64,000 nucleotides of DNA, from positions 2,294,001 through 2,358,000 of the forward strand of contig OZ251537.1 in the NCBI GenBank assembly GCA_965243285.1, given 5' to 3'. This DNA is from JAHRAW01 sp965243285. GTDB lineage: Bacteria > Pseudomonadota > Gammaproteobacteria > Arenicellales > Poriferihabitantaceae. Shown here one piece after another: positions 8,722 through 16,799 of the stretch. A model generated the notes under the pieces. It was not told the DNA's origin. It worked only from the letters and a program-made list of their open reading frames with translations, and did not search any database. The position numbers and the translations under genes were made by a program. How positions within the stretch are numbered: position 1 is the first letter of the stretch; each line of letters begins with the position of its first letter.

Positions 8722-9546
8722 TCAGCCATGCCGCAACAATTCATTAATGCTCACTTTGGCGCGGGTTTTTTCGTCCACGGTTTTGACGATGACCGCGCAG
8801 TACAAACTGTGCGAGCCATCGGCGGCCGGCATGGAACCGGACACCACCACCGCGCCGGGCGGAATTTCGCCATACGAGACGGTGCCGCTGGCGCGGTCGA
8901 GGATGCGGGTGCTCTGGCCGATGAACACGCCCATGGAGATAACCGCGCCGCGCCCGACGCGCACGCCTTCCACCACCTCGCTGCGGGCGCCGATGAAGCA
9001 ATCATCTTCGATGATGGTGGGGGATGCTTGCAGCGGCTCCAACACGCCGCCGATGCCAACCCCGCCGGACAAATGCACGCGGCTGCCGATTTGCGCGCAT
9101 GAGCCGACCGTGGCCCAAGTGTCCACCATCGTACCGGCGCCGACATAGGCGCCGATGTTGACATAACTCGGCATCAAAATAACATCCGGCGCGATATACG
9201 CGCCTTTGCGAACATGCGCCGGCGGCACCACGCGAAACTCGCCGCGGGCGAAATCCTCGCGGCTATAGTCGGCGAATTTAAGCCCAATTTTATCGTAATA
9301 GTGAGAGAAGCCGCCGCGAATAATGCGATTCTCCTCGCTCAAAAACGACAGCAACACCGCCATTTTCAGCCATTGATTGACTTTCCAGCCGCCACTCGCG
9401 AGAGGCTCGGCCACCCGCATCGCGCCGCCATCGAGCAAATCCAAGGCGTCATTAATCGCTTCGCGCAGTTCGGCGGTCACATTGTGCGGCTTAATCTCGC
9501 CGCGCCGCGGCCACGCCTCGAGGATGGTTTGTTCGATATCGTTCAT
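8722..9546 (-). CDS. dapD: 2,3,4,5-tetrahydropyridine-2,6-dicarboxylate N-succinyltransferase
   Basis: Succinyl-CoA-dependent step of the lysine/diaminopimelate pathway. After a helical N-terminus (MNDIEQTILEAWPRR) there is the family segment LRVAEP/QWLKMAVLLSF and a left-handed beta-helix of hexapeptide repeats (MPSYVNIGAYV, GTMVDTWATVGSCAQIG, VHLSGGVGIGGVLEP, FIGARSEVVEGV). About 274 residues, as usual. An in-frame upstream ATG at 9651 is possible, but its 35 extra residues have no counterpart in the family and cross the likely promoter, so 9546 is chosen. Divergent from the M23 peptidase gene. Confidence 0.95.
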   Translation of the reverse strand: MNDIEQTILEAWPRRGEIKPHNVTAELREAINDALDLLDGGAMRVAEPLASGGWKVNQWLKMAVLLSFLSEENRIIRGGFSHYYDKIGLKFADYSREDFARGEFRVVPPAHVRKGAYIAPDVILMPSYVNIGAYVGAGTMVDTWATVGSCAQIGSRVHLSGGVGIGGVLEPLQASPTIIEDDCFIGARSEVVEGVRVGRGAVISMGVFIGQSTRILDRASGTVSYGEIPPGAVVVSGSMPAADGSHSLYCAVIVKTVDEKTRAKVSINELLRHG

Positions 9547-9585
9547 GGGCTGAGATCGATTTTCAAAATGGTACATTGACGATGA

Positions 9586-9612
9586 ATTATAGTTTATCAT
9601 CGCCGCTGGCAA
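9586..9612 (-). promoter_or_regulatory. Probable dapD promoter
   Basis: On the minus strand a perfect TATAAT (9591-9586) lies about 40 bases upstream of the dapD ATG, with TTGCCA (9612-9607) 15 bases further up. The spacing is shorter than ideal, but the -10 box is exact. Confidence 0.5.
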
Positions 9613-9742
9613 ACGATGCTTCGCGGCTGATGGGCAGCGCTGAATGATCATTCACCGCCAATCAAAACTGGCCGCCAGCGCCGAACCCGCCGCCAAGTGC
9701 CCCTAAAGAATACCCAGAATACTTCACCGAGCAACGCCGAAG

Positions 9743-10672
9743 ATGAAAGATCATTTTGTTATCACGATCTCCGACCTGTTCGGGTCGCGTTACTACACCA
9801 TCAAAAAATCCACCAAACATCGTTTAGCCGGGGTGTTGGCCATGGCGTTGGCGGCGTTCTCCATCTCGTTGGGCTACAACTACCACCAACGCCAAAAAAT
9901 CGAGCTCCTGCACGACAAAAACGCCTATGTGGAGCAGGAATCGGCGCACCTCAGCAACTACAACGATCGCCTGCACGAAGAGGTTGCCGCGCAAGCGCAG
10001 ATGAGTGAAATCATCACCCAGAAATTAGGCGAATTCGAACGCTTGACCGGCTTCGAAGATGCCTCATGGAATGATGCCCCGGAAGATCTGGTCGCCCGCG
10101 CCGACGCGGTCTCTTTAAGTGTTCGCCAAGCGAGTTTGTTGCACCGCAGCATTCCCAATGGCTACCCCTTAGCCGGCCGCATCGTCACCAGCAAATTCGG
10201 CTATCGAATTCATCCGGTGACCAAAGTCCGGGCATTTCACAACGGAATCGACCTGCGCGCCAAAGGACGCGTCGATGTGCACGCCGCAGCAGACGGCATC
10301 GTGAGCGCTGCCAACCGCTCGCCGTTGAGCGGCAATCGCATCATCCTGCAGCATAATTTCGGCTTCGAATCCTATTACGCCCACCTGCATAAAATGCTGG
10401 TCGAGCCCGGTGATTTTGTCCACAAGGGCGAGTTAATCGGCCTTTCGGGCAATTCTGGGCAAAGCGCCGGGCCGCACTTGCACTACGAAATTCGCTATCT
10501 CAACGAACCTCTCGACCCCACCGAGTTCATGGAGTGGGAGCTCGGTTCCCCCGATATTTTCAACCAAGTGAAGGTAGTCCAATGGCCCTCTTTAATAAAG
10601 CTGATCCGAAAGCAGATTACTCCGCAAACGTTACAACTATCGCAGCGGGGGCTCAATTTACCGGGAACCTAG
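9743..10672 (+). CDS. Membrane-anchored M23 (LytM-type) peptidoglycan endopeptidase
   Basis: A short cytoplasmic start, one membrane helix (about 28-46), a periplasmic coiled coil (about 48-100) and a C-terminal M23 domain. The zinc ligands and catalytic residues are present: His166-X3-Asp170 (HNGID), AHLH at 213-216 and HLH at 245-247 (GPHLHYE). It should cut peptide cross-links in the wall. The last 91 bases overlap the bactofilin gene in another frame. M23-bactofilin pairs control cell shape in several bacteria (for example Csd/CcmA in Helicobacter), so a shape or local wall-remodelling role is likely. Confidence 0.9.
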   Translation: MKDHFVITISDLFGSRYYTIKKSTKHRLAGVLAMALAAFSISLGYNYHQRQKIELLHDKNAYVEQESAHLSNYNDRLHEEVAAQAQMSEIITQKLGEFERLTGFEDASWNDAPEDLVARADAVSLSVRQASLLHRSIPNGYPLAGRIVTSKFGYRIHPVTKVRAFHNGIDLRAKGRVDVHAAADGIVSAANRSPLSGNRIILQHNFGFESYYAHLHKMLVEPGDFVHKGELIGLSGNSGQSAGPHLHYEIRYLNEPLDPTEFMEWELGSPDIFNQVKVVQWPSLIKLIRKQITPQTLQLSQRGLNLPGT

Positions 10673-11049
10673 AGATCGCCTGCTCGCTACATATTGACGG
10701 TGAATTCAGCGGCGACATCAACTCCACCAACACCGTGTCGGTGGGCAAGACCGGCGTGTTGAATGGCGAAGTGCGAGCGCAAAAATTCCTTGTCGCCGGT
10801 CGTTTTTTCGGCAACGCCGACTGCGAATCCATCGAGCTAGCATCCGAAGGCGCTGTCGAAGGCAAACTAACCGCCTTCAGCCTGGCCATCGACAGCGATA
10901 GTTCATTCGAAGGCGAAAGCGTCCGCAAGAAAACCGCCGATGCCCCGCCGCACCGCGCCGCCATCGAGAACACCCCATCGAGCGCCACCTCGGTGCCAGA
11001 CATCAAACTGGCCGCCAAAAAACTCGCCGAAGAGAAAGATTTAAAATAA
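10582..11049 (+). CDS. Bactofilin (polymer-forming cytoskeletal protein)
   Basis: About 155 residues. The core (about 20-105) is a bactofilin right-handed beta-helix: TTIAAGAQFTGNLEI, LHIDGEFSGDI, VSVGKTGVLNGEVRAQKFLVAGRFFGNA, with short disordered ends. These proteins self-assemble into filaments at the inner membrane and can recruit wall enzymes. ATG 10582 is preceded by AAGG and lies inside the M23 peptidase gene, 91 bases before that gene's stop, so translation is probably coupled. A longer frame from 10534 exists but adds residues not seen in the family. Confidence 0.9.
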   Translation: MALFNKADPKADYSANVTTIAAGAQFTGNLEIACSLHIDGEFSGDINSTNTVSVGKTGVLNGEVRAQKFLVAGRFFGNADCESIELASEGAVEGKLTAFSLAIDSDSSFEGESVRKKTADAPPHRAAIENTPSSATSVPDIKLAAKKLAEEKDLK

Positions 11050-11266
11050 GGATAGGAGTCATGCGAACGCCGTGCGGCGGGTCAAAAAAACCAGCGCTTT
11101 TTGGTCGTGGTTATCGCCAAAAGGCGTTTTTTGCGTCGCGGAGGGTAGGGCGTTTGCTTTTATCGCGCAACGCCGCCGCCTAACCATTGCCGACTTATCC
11201 CGGCTGACTAATCCGGCAAATTCCGCCTTACTTACCGCTGGCAATGCGGGTTTAGCCACGCATCCC

Positions 11267-12046
11267 TTATTGACTCTCGAGCACCGACTGCATGTCGGCG
11301 ATGAGGGCGGCGACTTTATCGCGGCTTTGCGGGTTGTTTTCCACCAACGGCGCCAAGCGCTGCAGATAGGCCAGCGCGGCGCCGTGCTCGGCCTGCGCCA
11401 TGGCGGCGCGCGCCGCCAGCCACAACGCCAGCGCATGCTCGGGGTGCTTGTCCAAGGCGCGAAAAATACGCGCCGTGATGGCCGACGTGAAGGTATCTTG
11501 GCCGGCCAGCAGCTCGGCGCGCGCCCAAGCCGCCAGCAGGTCGGGCTGGTCGCCACGCAACCCATGCAAGGCGCGATAGGCGCGCGCGGCGTTGGCGTAT
11601 TGACGCAGCCTCATGTAGGTGCGCGCCGCCAGTGCCCAGCCGTCGGCATTATTAGGCTCGGCGCGGAGTTTTTGCTCCAGCTGCCGCACCATGGCGGCGC
11701 TGTTCGGCAGACTGTCCGGGCGGCTAAAACTCGCTGCCGGCGTACCGAGCAGGGCATAGCCGCCGAGGCCGATAACCGGCAGCAGGGCGATGATGAGTAC
11801 CGCCCATGCCAGGCGCGGCGGCGATTCAGGCGGCGATTCGGCGGGGGATTCGGGTGATTCGGGCGATTCGGGCGATTCCATGGATGATTCCAGCGGCGAT
11901 TCGACGGGCGATTCAGGCACCGCAACCGCCAAACTCCATGCCTCGCGCCGCAACAAGGTCGGCAACAACATGGCATAAGCGGCGGCCAGCAAAATCAGCG
12001 CCCCGAGGCCGAATCCAAGCCCGATATTGATGCCGAATCCCATCAT
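11267..12046 (-). CDS. ccmI: Cytochrome c biogenesis protein CcmI (TPR chaperone)
   Basis: Two N-terminal membrane helices (about 8-30 and 80-102) enclose a cytoplasmic loop, and a periplasmic TPR-type domain follows (EPNNADGWALAARTYMRLRQ, LARAARAAMAQAEHG-like repeats). CcmI holds apocytochrome c for the CcmF/H ligation machine. The loop carries a repeated ESPESP insert coded by GATTC units on the opposite strand. The start is 4 bases after the ccmH stop; last gene of the ccm run. Convergent with the bactofilin gene; between them (11050-11266) I see no gene. Confidence 0.85.
   Translation of the reverse strand: MMGFGINIGLGFGLGALILLAAAYAMLLPTLLRREAWSLAVAVPESPVESPLESSMESPESPESPESPAESPPESPPRLAWAVLIIALLPVIGLGGYALLGTPAASFSRPDSLPNSAAMVRQLEQKLRAEPNNADGWALAARTYMRLRQYANAARAYRALHGLRGDQPDLLAAWARAELLAGQDTFTSAITARIFRALDKHPEHALALWLAARAAMAQAEHGAALAYLQRLAPLVENNPQSRDKVAALIADMQSVLESQ
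11820..11911. repeat. GATTC-rich tandem repeat inside ccmI
   Basis: The plus strand reads GGCGATTCGGGCGATTCGGG and similar units, with GATTC every 9-15 bases. On the coding (minus) strand this becomes GAATC-CC, giving Glu-Ser-Pro repeats. It is the same DNA motif as in rpsF, read from the other strand. Confidence 0.75.
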
Positions 12047-12050
12047 GCCC

Positions 12051-12509
12051 TCAAGCGCGCTGTTCTTTATCGAGCGGGCGGTCGTCCGCCGTCCGCCGCG
12101 CCTTGGCGGTTAGCCGCCACACGAACGCCAAGCCGCCCAACAAGACCAAAAACGGCCCCAGCCACAACAACGCGGTGGCCGCGGAAAAACGCGGTCGATA
12201 CATCACATAATCGCCATAACGCGCCACCATATAGGCCACTATCTCGGCGCGGCTGTGCCCGCTGGCGACCATGGCGCGTACTTTGGCGCGCAAATCGGAC
12301 GCCAAATCGGCATTGGAATCGCCAATGCTCTGATTGGCGCACACCAAACAGCGCAATTCGAGCAGCAAATCGGCGTACAGCGCCGCTTGGCGCGCGGTGG
12401 CAAATTCCACCGCCTCGACGCGCGCCGCCGCTGGCGTCACTGTCATCACCGCCGCGGCCAACGCCGCCGCCATCAACCCCACAGCGGTAAAATAAAAGGG
12501 CAATTTCAC
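12051..12509 (-). CDS. ccmH: Cytochrome c-type biogenesis protein CcmH
   Basis: Signal peptide or anchor (1-29, TPAAARVEA), the CcmH/CcdA-pathway thiol motif LRCLVCANQ with Cys54 and Cys57, a three-helix bundle and a C-terminal membrane helix (about 112-130). It reduces the apocytochrome CXXCH cysteines before haem attachment. At 152 residues it is the short CcmH form, with the TPR part as a separate protein (CcmI), as in pseudomonads. Between ccmG and ccmI on the minus strand. Confidence 0.93.
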   Translation of the reverse strand: MKLPFYFTAVGLMAAALAAAVMTVTPAAARVEAVEFATARQAALYADLLLELRCLVCANQSIGDSNADLASDLRAKVRAMVASGHSRAEIVAYMVARYGDYVMYRPRFSAATALLWLGPFLVLLGGLAFVWRLTAKARRTADDRPLDKEQRA

Positions 12510-12549
12510 CGCGTAAATCCGCCACCCCGGCGCCGAATGGGTGTTCGCA

Positions 12550-13095
12550 TCACAACCGCCCGCGCCATGCCACCACTTGTGGCATCAGCACTTGGTCGAG
12601 CAACTCCGCCGTGAGCGGCCCGATGTGTTTGAAGCGGATGACCCCGGCTGGGTCGATGAGATAGGTTTCCGGCACGCCGTACACGCCGTAGTCGAGGCCC
12701 ACTTCGCCGCGCCGGTCGGCCGGCAGGTGCGTATAGGGGTTGCCGTGTTCGGCCAGCCAAGCGGTGGCGTCGGCCGGCGCATCTTTGTAATTCAAACCGA
12801 CGATTGGCACGGCGTGGCGCTGCGCGAATTGCACCAGCAGCGGGTGTTCAGCCAGGCAAGCGACGCACCACGAGGCCCACACATTCAACAGCCAGCTTTG
12901 CCCAGCCATCTGCTGCGGGCTGAAAACCGCCGCCGGCGCGAGCAATTCCGGCACCGAAAAGGCCGGCGCCGGTTGGCCGATGAAAGGCGACGGCAATGCC
13001 TTCGGCGCATCGCCGGGCGGCAGCCGCAACAAGCCGACGCCGAGCAAGCCCAGCAAGGCGACAAACCCTAACAACGGCACAATAAATCGATTCAT
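12550..13095 (-). CDS. ccmG: Thiol:disulfide interchange protein CcmG/DsbE
   Basis: One N-terminal membrane helix (about 5-24) and a periplasmic thioredoxin fold with the active site WCVAC (Cys77, Cys80) in NVWASWCVACLAEHP. The GVYGVPETYLID segment with its cis-proline is typical of CcmG. It passes electrons to CcmH and apocytochrome c. The start is 7 bases from the ccmF stop, so cotranscription is very likely. Confidence 0.94.
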   Translation of the reverse strand: MNRFIVPLLGFVALLGLLGVGLLRLPPGDAPKALPSPFIGQPAPAFSVPELLAPAAVFSPQQMAGQSWLLNVWASWCVACLAEHPLLVQFAQRHAVPIVGLNYKDAPADATAWLAEHGNPYTHLPADRRGEVGLDYGVYGVPETYLIDPAGVIRFKHIGPLTAELLDQVLMPQVVAWRGRL

Positions 13096-13102
13096 GTTCG
13101 AT

Positions 13103-15154
13103 TTAGGCTCGATTCATGATTCTGTTGGCCGATTCGGCGGCGGTCGGTGGCGGTCGGCGGCGGCCGGTGGCGGCCCACAAGCCGCCGAGCGCCATCAGCA
13201 GCGCTCCGCCCCAAATCCAGCGAATGAACGGTTTGTAATAGATTCTTACCGCCCAGGCAGTTTGTTCGGCGGTTTGTTCAGTTTGATTTTTTTGGCTATC
13301 GTCACTTGTCGATTCGCTGCTTGATTCACCGGCTGATTCACCGACCGATGCGCCCAGTGGTTCGCCGAGCGCCACATACAAATCGCGAGTGATGCCAGCG
13401 TCGATGGCGGCTTCGGTCATGGGGCTTTGCTGCACCAAATAGGTGCGTTTTTCCGGGTACAAGGTGGCGATGGGCGACTGCGGGCGGCCGGCGGTCACCA
13501 CAAATTCACCGCGCGCGGCCTGATAGTTGGCGCCGCGATGCGCGCTTACGCCAGTGAAGCGGAAGCGATAACCGGCCACCTCGATGGTATCGCCGGCCGC
13601 CATGCGCACATCTTTTTCGATGCTGTAGGCGTGGGTGAAAACGACGCCGATGATGAACACGCCGACGCCGATATGCGCCAAACTCATGCCATACACGGCG
13701 CGCGAAAGGCGCCGCGCATCACGCAACCACGCGCTGCCGAGGCGCGCCCACAGCGCCGCTGCGGTACTGATGATGACCCAGCAACCGAGCGCCAGACCGA
13801 AGGCGGCGGCGAGCGAATAATGCGCCATGCCGAGCGGCAACGCGGCGCCGATGGCGAGGCTCAGTAGCGCCGGAGCCCGTAATTTTCGACCTAAGCGGGC
13901 CAATCTATCTCGCCGCCAGCGCAACCAAGCGGCGAATCCCATACACAACATCAGCGGCGCGCCGAGCACGGCGAATAAAAAGTCGAAATACGGCGCCCCG
14001 ACGGAGATTTTGGCGCCGCTTACGGTATCCAAAATCAGCGGGTACAAAGTGCCGAGCAAGACCGCGACGCACAGCGCGCCGAGAAACACATTATTCACCA
14101 AAATGCCCATTTCGCGCGAGATGAAAGTGAAACTTACGCGGCTGATGAGGCGCGGCGCGCGCCACGCGTACAGCGCCAGCGCGCCGCCGCTGACCACACC
14201 AAGAAAAACCAGCACGAACAAGCCACGCTGCGGGTCGGTGGCGAACGCGTGTACCGAAGTCAACACCCCGGAGCGCACCAAAAAAGCGCCGAGCAAGGAT
14301 AGCGAAAAGGTCGCCACCGCCAGCAGAATAGTCCACGCCTTGAAGGCGCCGCGTTTTTCCGTGGCCGCGAGGGAATGAATCAGCGCCGTGCCAGCCAGCC
14401 ACGGCATGAACGAAGCGTTTTCCACCGGATCCCAAAACCACCAGCCGCCCCAACCGAGTTCGTAATAGGCCCACCACGAGCCGAGGGCGATGCCGATAGT
14501 CAAAAATACCCAGGCGAGGTTAGTCCACGGTCGCGCCCAGCGCGCCCAAGCGGAATCCAACCGCCCGCTGAGCAAGGCGGCAATGGCAAAGGCGAACACC
14601 ACCGCAAAACCCACATAGCCGATGTACAACATGGGCGGATGCACCACCAGACCGATGTCTTGTAGCAAGGGGTTGAGGTCGCGCCCGTCGAGCGGCGCCG
14701 GCGCCAAGCGCGCAAAGGGGTTCGAAGTCAGCACCATAAATAATAAAAACCCGAGGCTGAGCAGCGCTAACACCGCCAGCGCCAGGGCGACAAACCGCGT
14801 CGGTATGCGCCGCGAAAATAGCGCCAGCGCGCCGCCCCACAGCGCCAGAATCAAACTCCACAACAACAGCGAGCCCTCATGCCCGCCCCATACGCCGGCG
14901 ACGCGATATACCAACGGCAAGTGGCTATTGGAATGCTGCGCCACATAGGCCACCGAAAAATCGTCCACCACGAACGCATAGGTCAGGCACGCGAACGCCA
15001 CCGCCACCAGCGCCAACTGCCCGCGCGCCGCCGGCTTGGCCAGCGCGGTCCACGCCGGCACATGGGCCAGGGCGCCGTATAGCGGAAAAACCGCCTGCAC
15101 CAAGGCCATCGCCAGCGCCAACATCAGCGCGAATTGACCGAGCTCGGGGATCAT
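13103..15154 (-). CDS. ccmF: Haem lyase subunit CcmF
   Basis: A large polytopic membrane protein (683 residues, about 15 helices). Family marks: WGGHEGS (89-95), the periplasmic His in VHPPMLYIGY (about 171) and the tryptophan-rich haem-handling motif WWFWDPVENAS (238-248). It joins haem from CcmE to apocytochrome c. Near residue 610 a soluble loop holds a Ser/Glu-rich low-complexity stretch (GESAGESSSESTSDDSQ) encoded by GATTC-type repeats. Otherwise complete. Confidence 0.96.
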   Translation of the reverse strand: MIPELGQFALMLALAMALVQAVFPLYGALAHVPAWTALAKPAARGQLALVAVAFACLTYAFVVDDFSVAYVAQHSNSHLPLVYRVAGVWGGHEGSLLLWSLILALWGGALALFSRRIPTRFVALALAVLALLSLGFLLFMVLTSNPFARLAPAPLDGRDLNPLLQDIGLVVHPPMLYIGYVGFAVVFAFAIAALLSGRLDSAWARWARPWTNLAWVFLTIGIALGSWWAYYELGWGGWWFWDPVENASFMPWLAGTALIHSLAATEKRGAFKAWTILLAVATFSLSLLGAFLVRSGVLTSVHAFATDPQRGLFVLVFLGVVSGGALALYAWRAPRLISRVSFTFISREMGILVNNVFLGALCVAVLLGTLYPLILDTVSGAKISVGAPYFDFLFAVLGAPLMLCMGFAAWLRWRRDRLARLGRKLRAPALLSLAIGAALPLGMAHYSLAAAFGLALGCWVIISTAAALWARLGSAWLRDARRLSRAVYGMSLAHIGVGVFIIGVVFTHAYSIEKDVRMAAGDTIEVAGYRFRFTGVSAHRGANYQAARGEFVVTAGRPQSPIATLYPEKRTYLVQQSPMTEAAIDAGITRDLYVALGEPLGASVGESAGESSSESTSDDSQKNQTEQTAEQTAWAVRIYYKPFIRWIWGGALLMALGGLWAATGRRRPPPTAAESANRIMNRA

Positions 15155-15298
15155 GGGCGCAGCGGAGTTTGTTGTATGGGTTTGGGCGGCGCTGGCATGG
15201 CTATCGCCACCCTCCGCGCCTGACGATGGACATGGTTTGTTCGATGGTCGCCGCTTGCAAACTCATCGACATGGCCATCGCCATCACTGCGATTCGGC

Positions 15299-15790
15299 TT
15301 ACTGGCTGGCGGCGGACTGGGTGGCGGACTGGGTGGCGGACTGGCCAGTAGTTTTGGAGATAGCGCGACGCGCCTGGGCGGCCTCGATGGCGGCCGCGGC
15401 TGGCGGCGGCATGTAGGTTTCATCATGCTTGGCTAACACTTGGCGCGCGGTGAAAACGCCGTCTTGCATGGCGCCCAGGGCGACGATGCCTTGCCCGTCG
15501 CGAAATAGGTCGGGCAGGATGCCGGTGTACGCCACTTCCACCACGCTTTCGGTGTCGGTGATGGCGAAGCGCACCGATAAATCGGCCGCGCTGCGCGCCA
15601 CGCTGCCGACCACCACCATGCCGCCAATGCGAAAATCGCCACGCGGGGCTTGCCCGGCGCGAACTTGCGTAGGGCTTACAAAGAGGTTGATGTTTTGCTC
15701 CAGCGCGGTTAGCGCCAACGCCACCGCGCCGCCGACCGCAGCTAACAGCAGACAAATCAACAACAACCGCTGGCGGCGATGGGACTTCAT
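15299..15790 (-). CDS. ccmE: Haem chaperone CcmE
   Basis: N-terminal membrane anchor (about 8-28), a periplasmic OB-fold, and the haem-binding motif AKHDETYMP with the covalent-haem His122 and Tyr126. It accepts haem from CcmC and gives it to CcmF. An upstream GTG at 15817 is possible; ATG 15790 gives the usual MKSHRRQRLLL start. The C-terminus is extended with SATQSATQSA coded by three 12-base repeats (GGCGGACTGGGT on the plus strand, about 15310-15345). Its usual neighbour ccmD lies 3.5 kb away, split off by pseudogenes and IS scraps. Confidence 0.92.
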   Translation of the reverse strand: MKSHRRQRLLLICLLLAAVGGAVALALTALEQNINLFVSPTQVRAGQAPRGDFRIGGMVVVGSVARSAADLSVRFAITDTESVVEVAYTGILPDLFRDGQGIVALGAMQDGVFTARQVLAKHDETYMPPPAAAAIEAAQARRAISKTTGQSATQSATQSAASQ

Positions 15791-15835
15791 TCTTAATGCG
15801 AAAAAGTTAAGAGTCACTTAGATTAGTGGGACTGT

Positions 15836-15960
15836 TCTAGATAACTCGAATTTATGTTATCTGGATTAGCATAAGCTAAGCGAAAATTAAACCATGATAA
15901 ACCGCAGCCATTAGTCGAACATGAATTGAGCATGTCGGCGCCGCGGCGGATTTGCTCGAT
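15836..15960. mobile_element. Repeat resembling an IS1016/IS1595-type end, also at 45552
   Basis: It begins with a short GGGACTGTTCTAGATAACT, which resembles the terminal repeats of IS1016-like elements, and contains ATAACTCGAATTTATGTTAT. This 20-mer and about 100 following bases are recognisable at 45552-45668 in the same order. It lies just downstream of the transposase remnant at 15988. Confidence 0.45.
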
Positions 15961-15987
15961 GTTAATGCGCAGACCGATGCTGATGAT

Positions 15988-16260
15988 TTAGGAATGGCCT
16001 AGAAATTTAGCAAATTCTCGATCCCATTTGATGCGCTCTTTTTGCGCGGCGAACAATGTTGAGTAATTGATTCCATAGTGCTTAAAACCCGACACATCGA
16101 GCGCATTATACGCTCGCCAACAATGGCTATAAACCACGCTGTCAGGCCGCACCCGGGCGTTGATGATCGGCCTCAATGTGCGCGTTTTGGCGTCCCCAAT
16201 AATGGCCACACCCGCCGCCCGCGCTTTAACAAGCCAAAAACTAAGGCTTTTGCCCGCCAC
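15988..16260 (-). pseudogene. IS1016/IS1595-family transposase, C-terminal remnant
   Basis: The minus-strand frame reads GDAKTRTLRPIINARVRPDS, then VVYSHCWRAYNALDVSGFKH and YGINYSTLFAAQKERI, the DDE-transposase core typical of IS1016-like elements. N-terminal domains are missing; the frame simply continues upstream as antisense of the dapB scrap. Near the end an extra A (CATCAAATGGGATCGAG where the family has CATCAATGGG) breaks the expected NGIENF motif. It is a dead fragment. Confidence 0.7.
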
Positions 16261-16285
16261 GCCACGCCGGCGCCCGGCCGGTGCC

Positions 16286-16489
16286 ATCAGTTTTTCCGCC
16301 ATCTGCGGTGACATCGCCGGCGAGCACACCGTCATGTTCATCGGCGACGGCGAACGCCTCGAAATCACCCACAAAGCCACCGACCGAAAAATTTTCGCCG
16401 CCGGCGCCATCCAAGCCGCCCAATGGTTAGCCACGCAGCCCGCCAGCATGTACACCATGCAAGATTCGCTCAACCTGAATACGGATTAA
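16286..16489 (+). pseudogene. dapB: 3' fragment of dihydrodipicolinate reductase
   Basis: The last ~67 codons match the C-terminus of DapB: CGDIAGEHTVMFIGDGERLE, then ITHKATDRKIFAAGAIQAAQ and WLATQP, ending in SLNL before TAA. The N-terminal NADPH-binding domain and catalytic His region are absent, so it cannot be active. It abuts, head to head, an IS1016-like transposase fragment. Whether an intact dapB exists elsewhere cannot be seen here; lysine synthesis (dapD is intact) would need one. Confidence 0.75.
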
Positions 16490-16548
16490 TCCGCCTCGGC
16501 CATCGCTTGCCATGTTTGTCGGCATTTTTGGTGATGATGGCGGTGGTT

Positions 16549-16797
16549 TTTTTGCTCCCCCCGCCGCAAAGGGTGAATCAAATCATGCCGCATTTTGCCT
16601 GATTTGGTGGGGGGACTGTTGACTTTGCTGTTGCTTTTGATTTTGGCTTTTGACTTTTGCTGTTGGCTGTTGACTGTTGGCTTTTGACTGTTGGCTTTTG
16701 ACTGTTGGCTTTTGGCTTTTGGCTTTTGGCTTTTGGCTTTTGGCTGTTGGCTTTTGGCTTTGGCTTTTGCTTTTGCTGTTAACGCTTTACTCCCCCG
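16549..16797. repeat. GGCTTTTG/GACTGTTG low-complexity block
   Basis: Starts with the partial hairpin module (CTCCCCCCGCCGCAAAGGG, then TCAAATCATGCCGCATTTTGCCTGATTTGG), then about 150 bases of TTGGCTTTTGACTGTTGGCTTTTGG-like repeats, ending in AACGCTTTACTCCCCCGC. The block replaces the 3' end of the Ig-like pseudogene, whose frame runs into it as Lys/Ala/Ser/Gln repeats. Confidence 0.8.
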
Positions 16798-16799
16798 CT

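Noticed and set aside
11072..11857. 261-codon plus-strand frame after bactofilin
   Set aside because: Arg/Gln/Gly-rich shadow of ccmI, no domain.
12255..13071. Plus-strand frames across ccmH and ccmG
   Set aside because: Shadows in high-GC coding DNA; the minus strand has CXXC motifs and correct gene order.
16261..16473. N-terminal extension of the IS1016-like frame
   Set aside because: Its residues do not match a transposase; this stretch is antisense to the dapB fragment.
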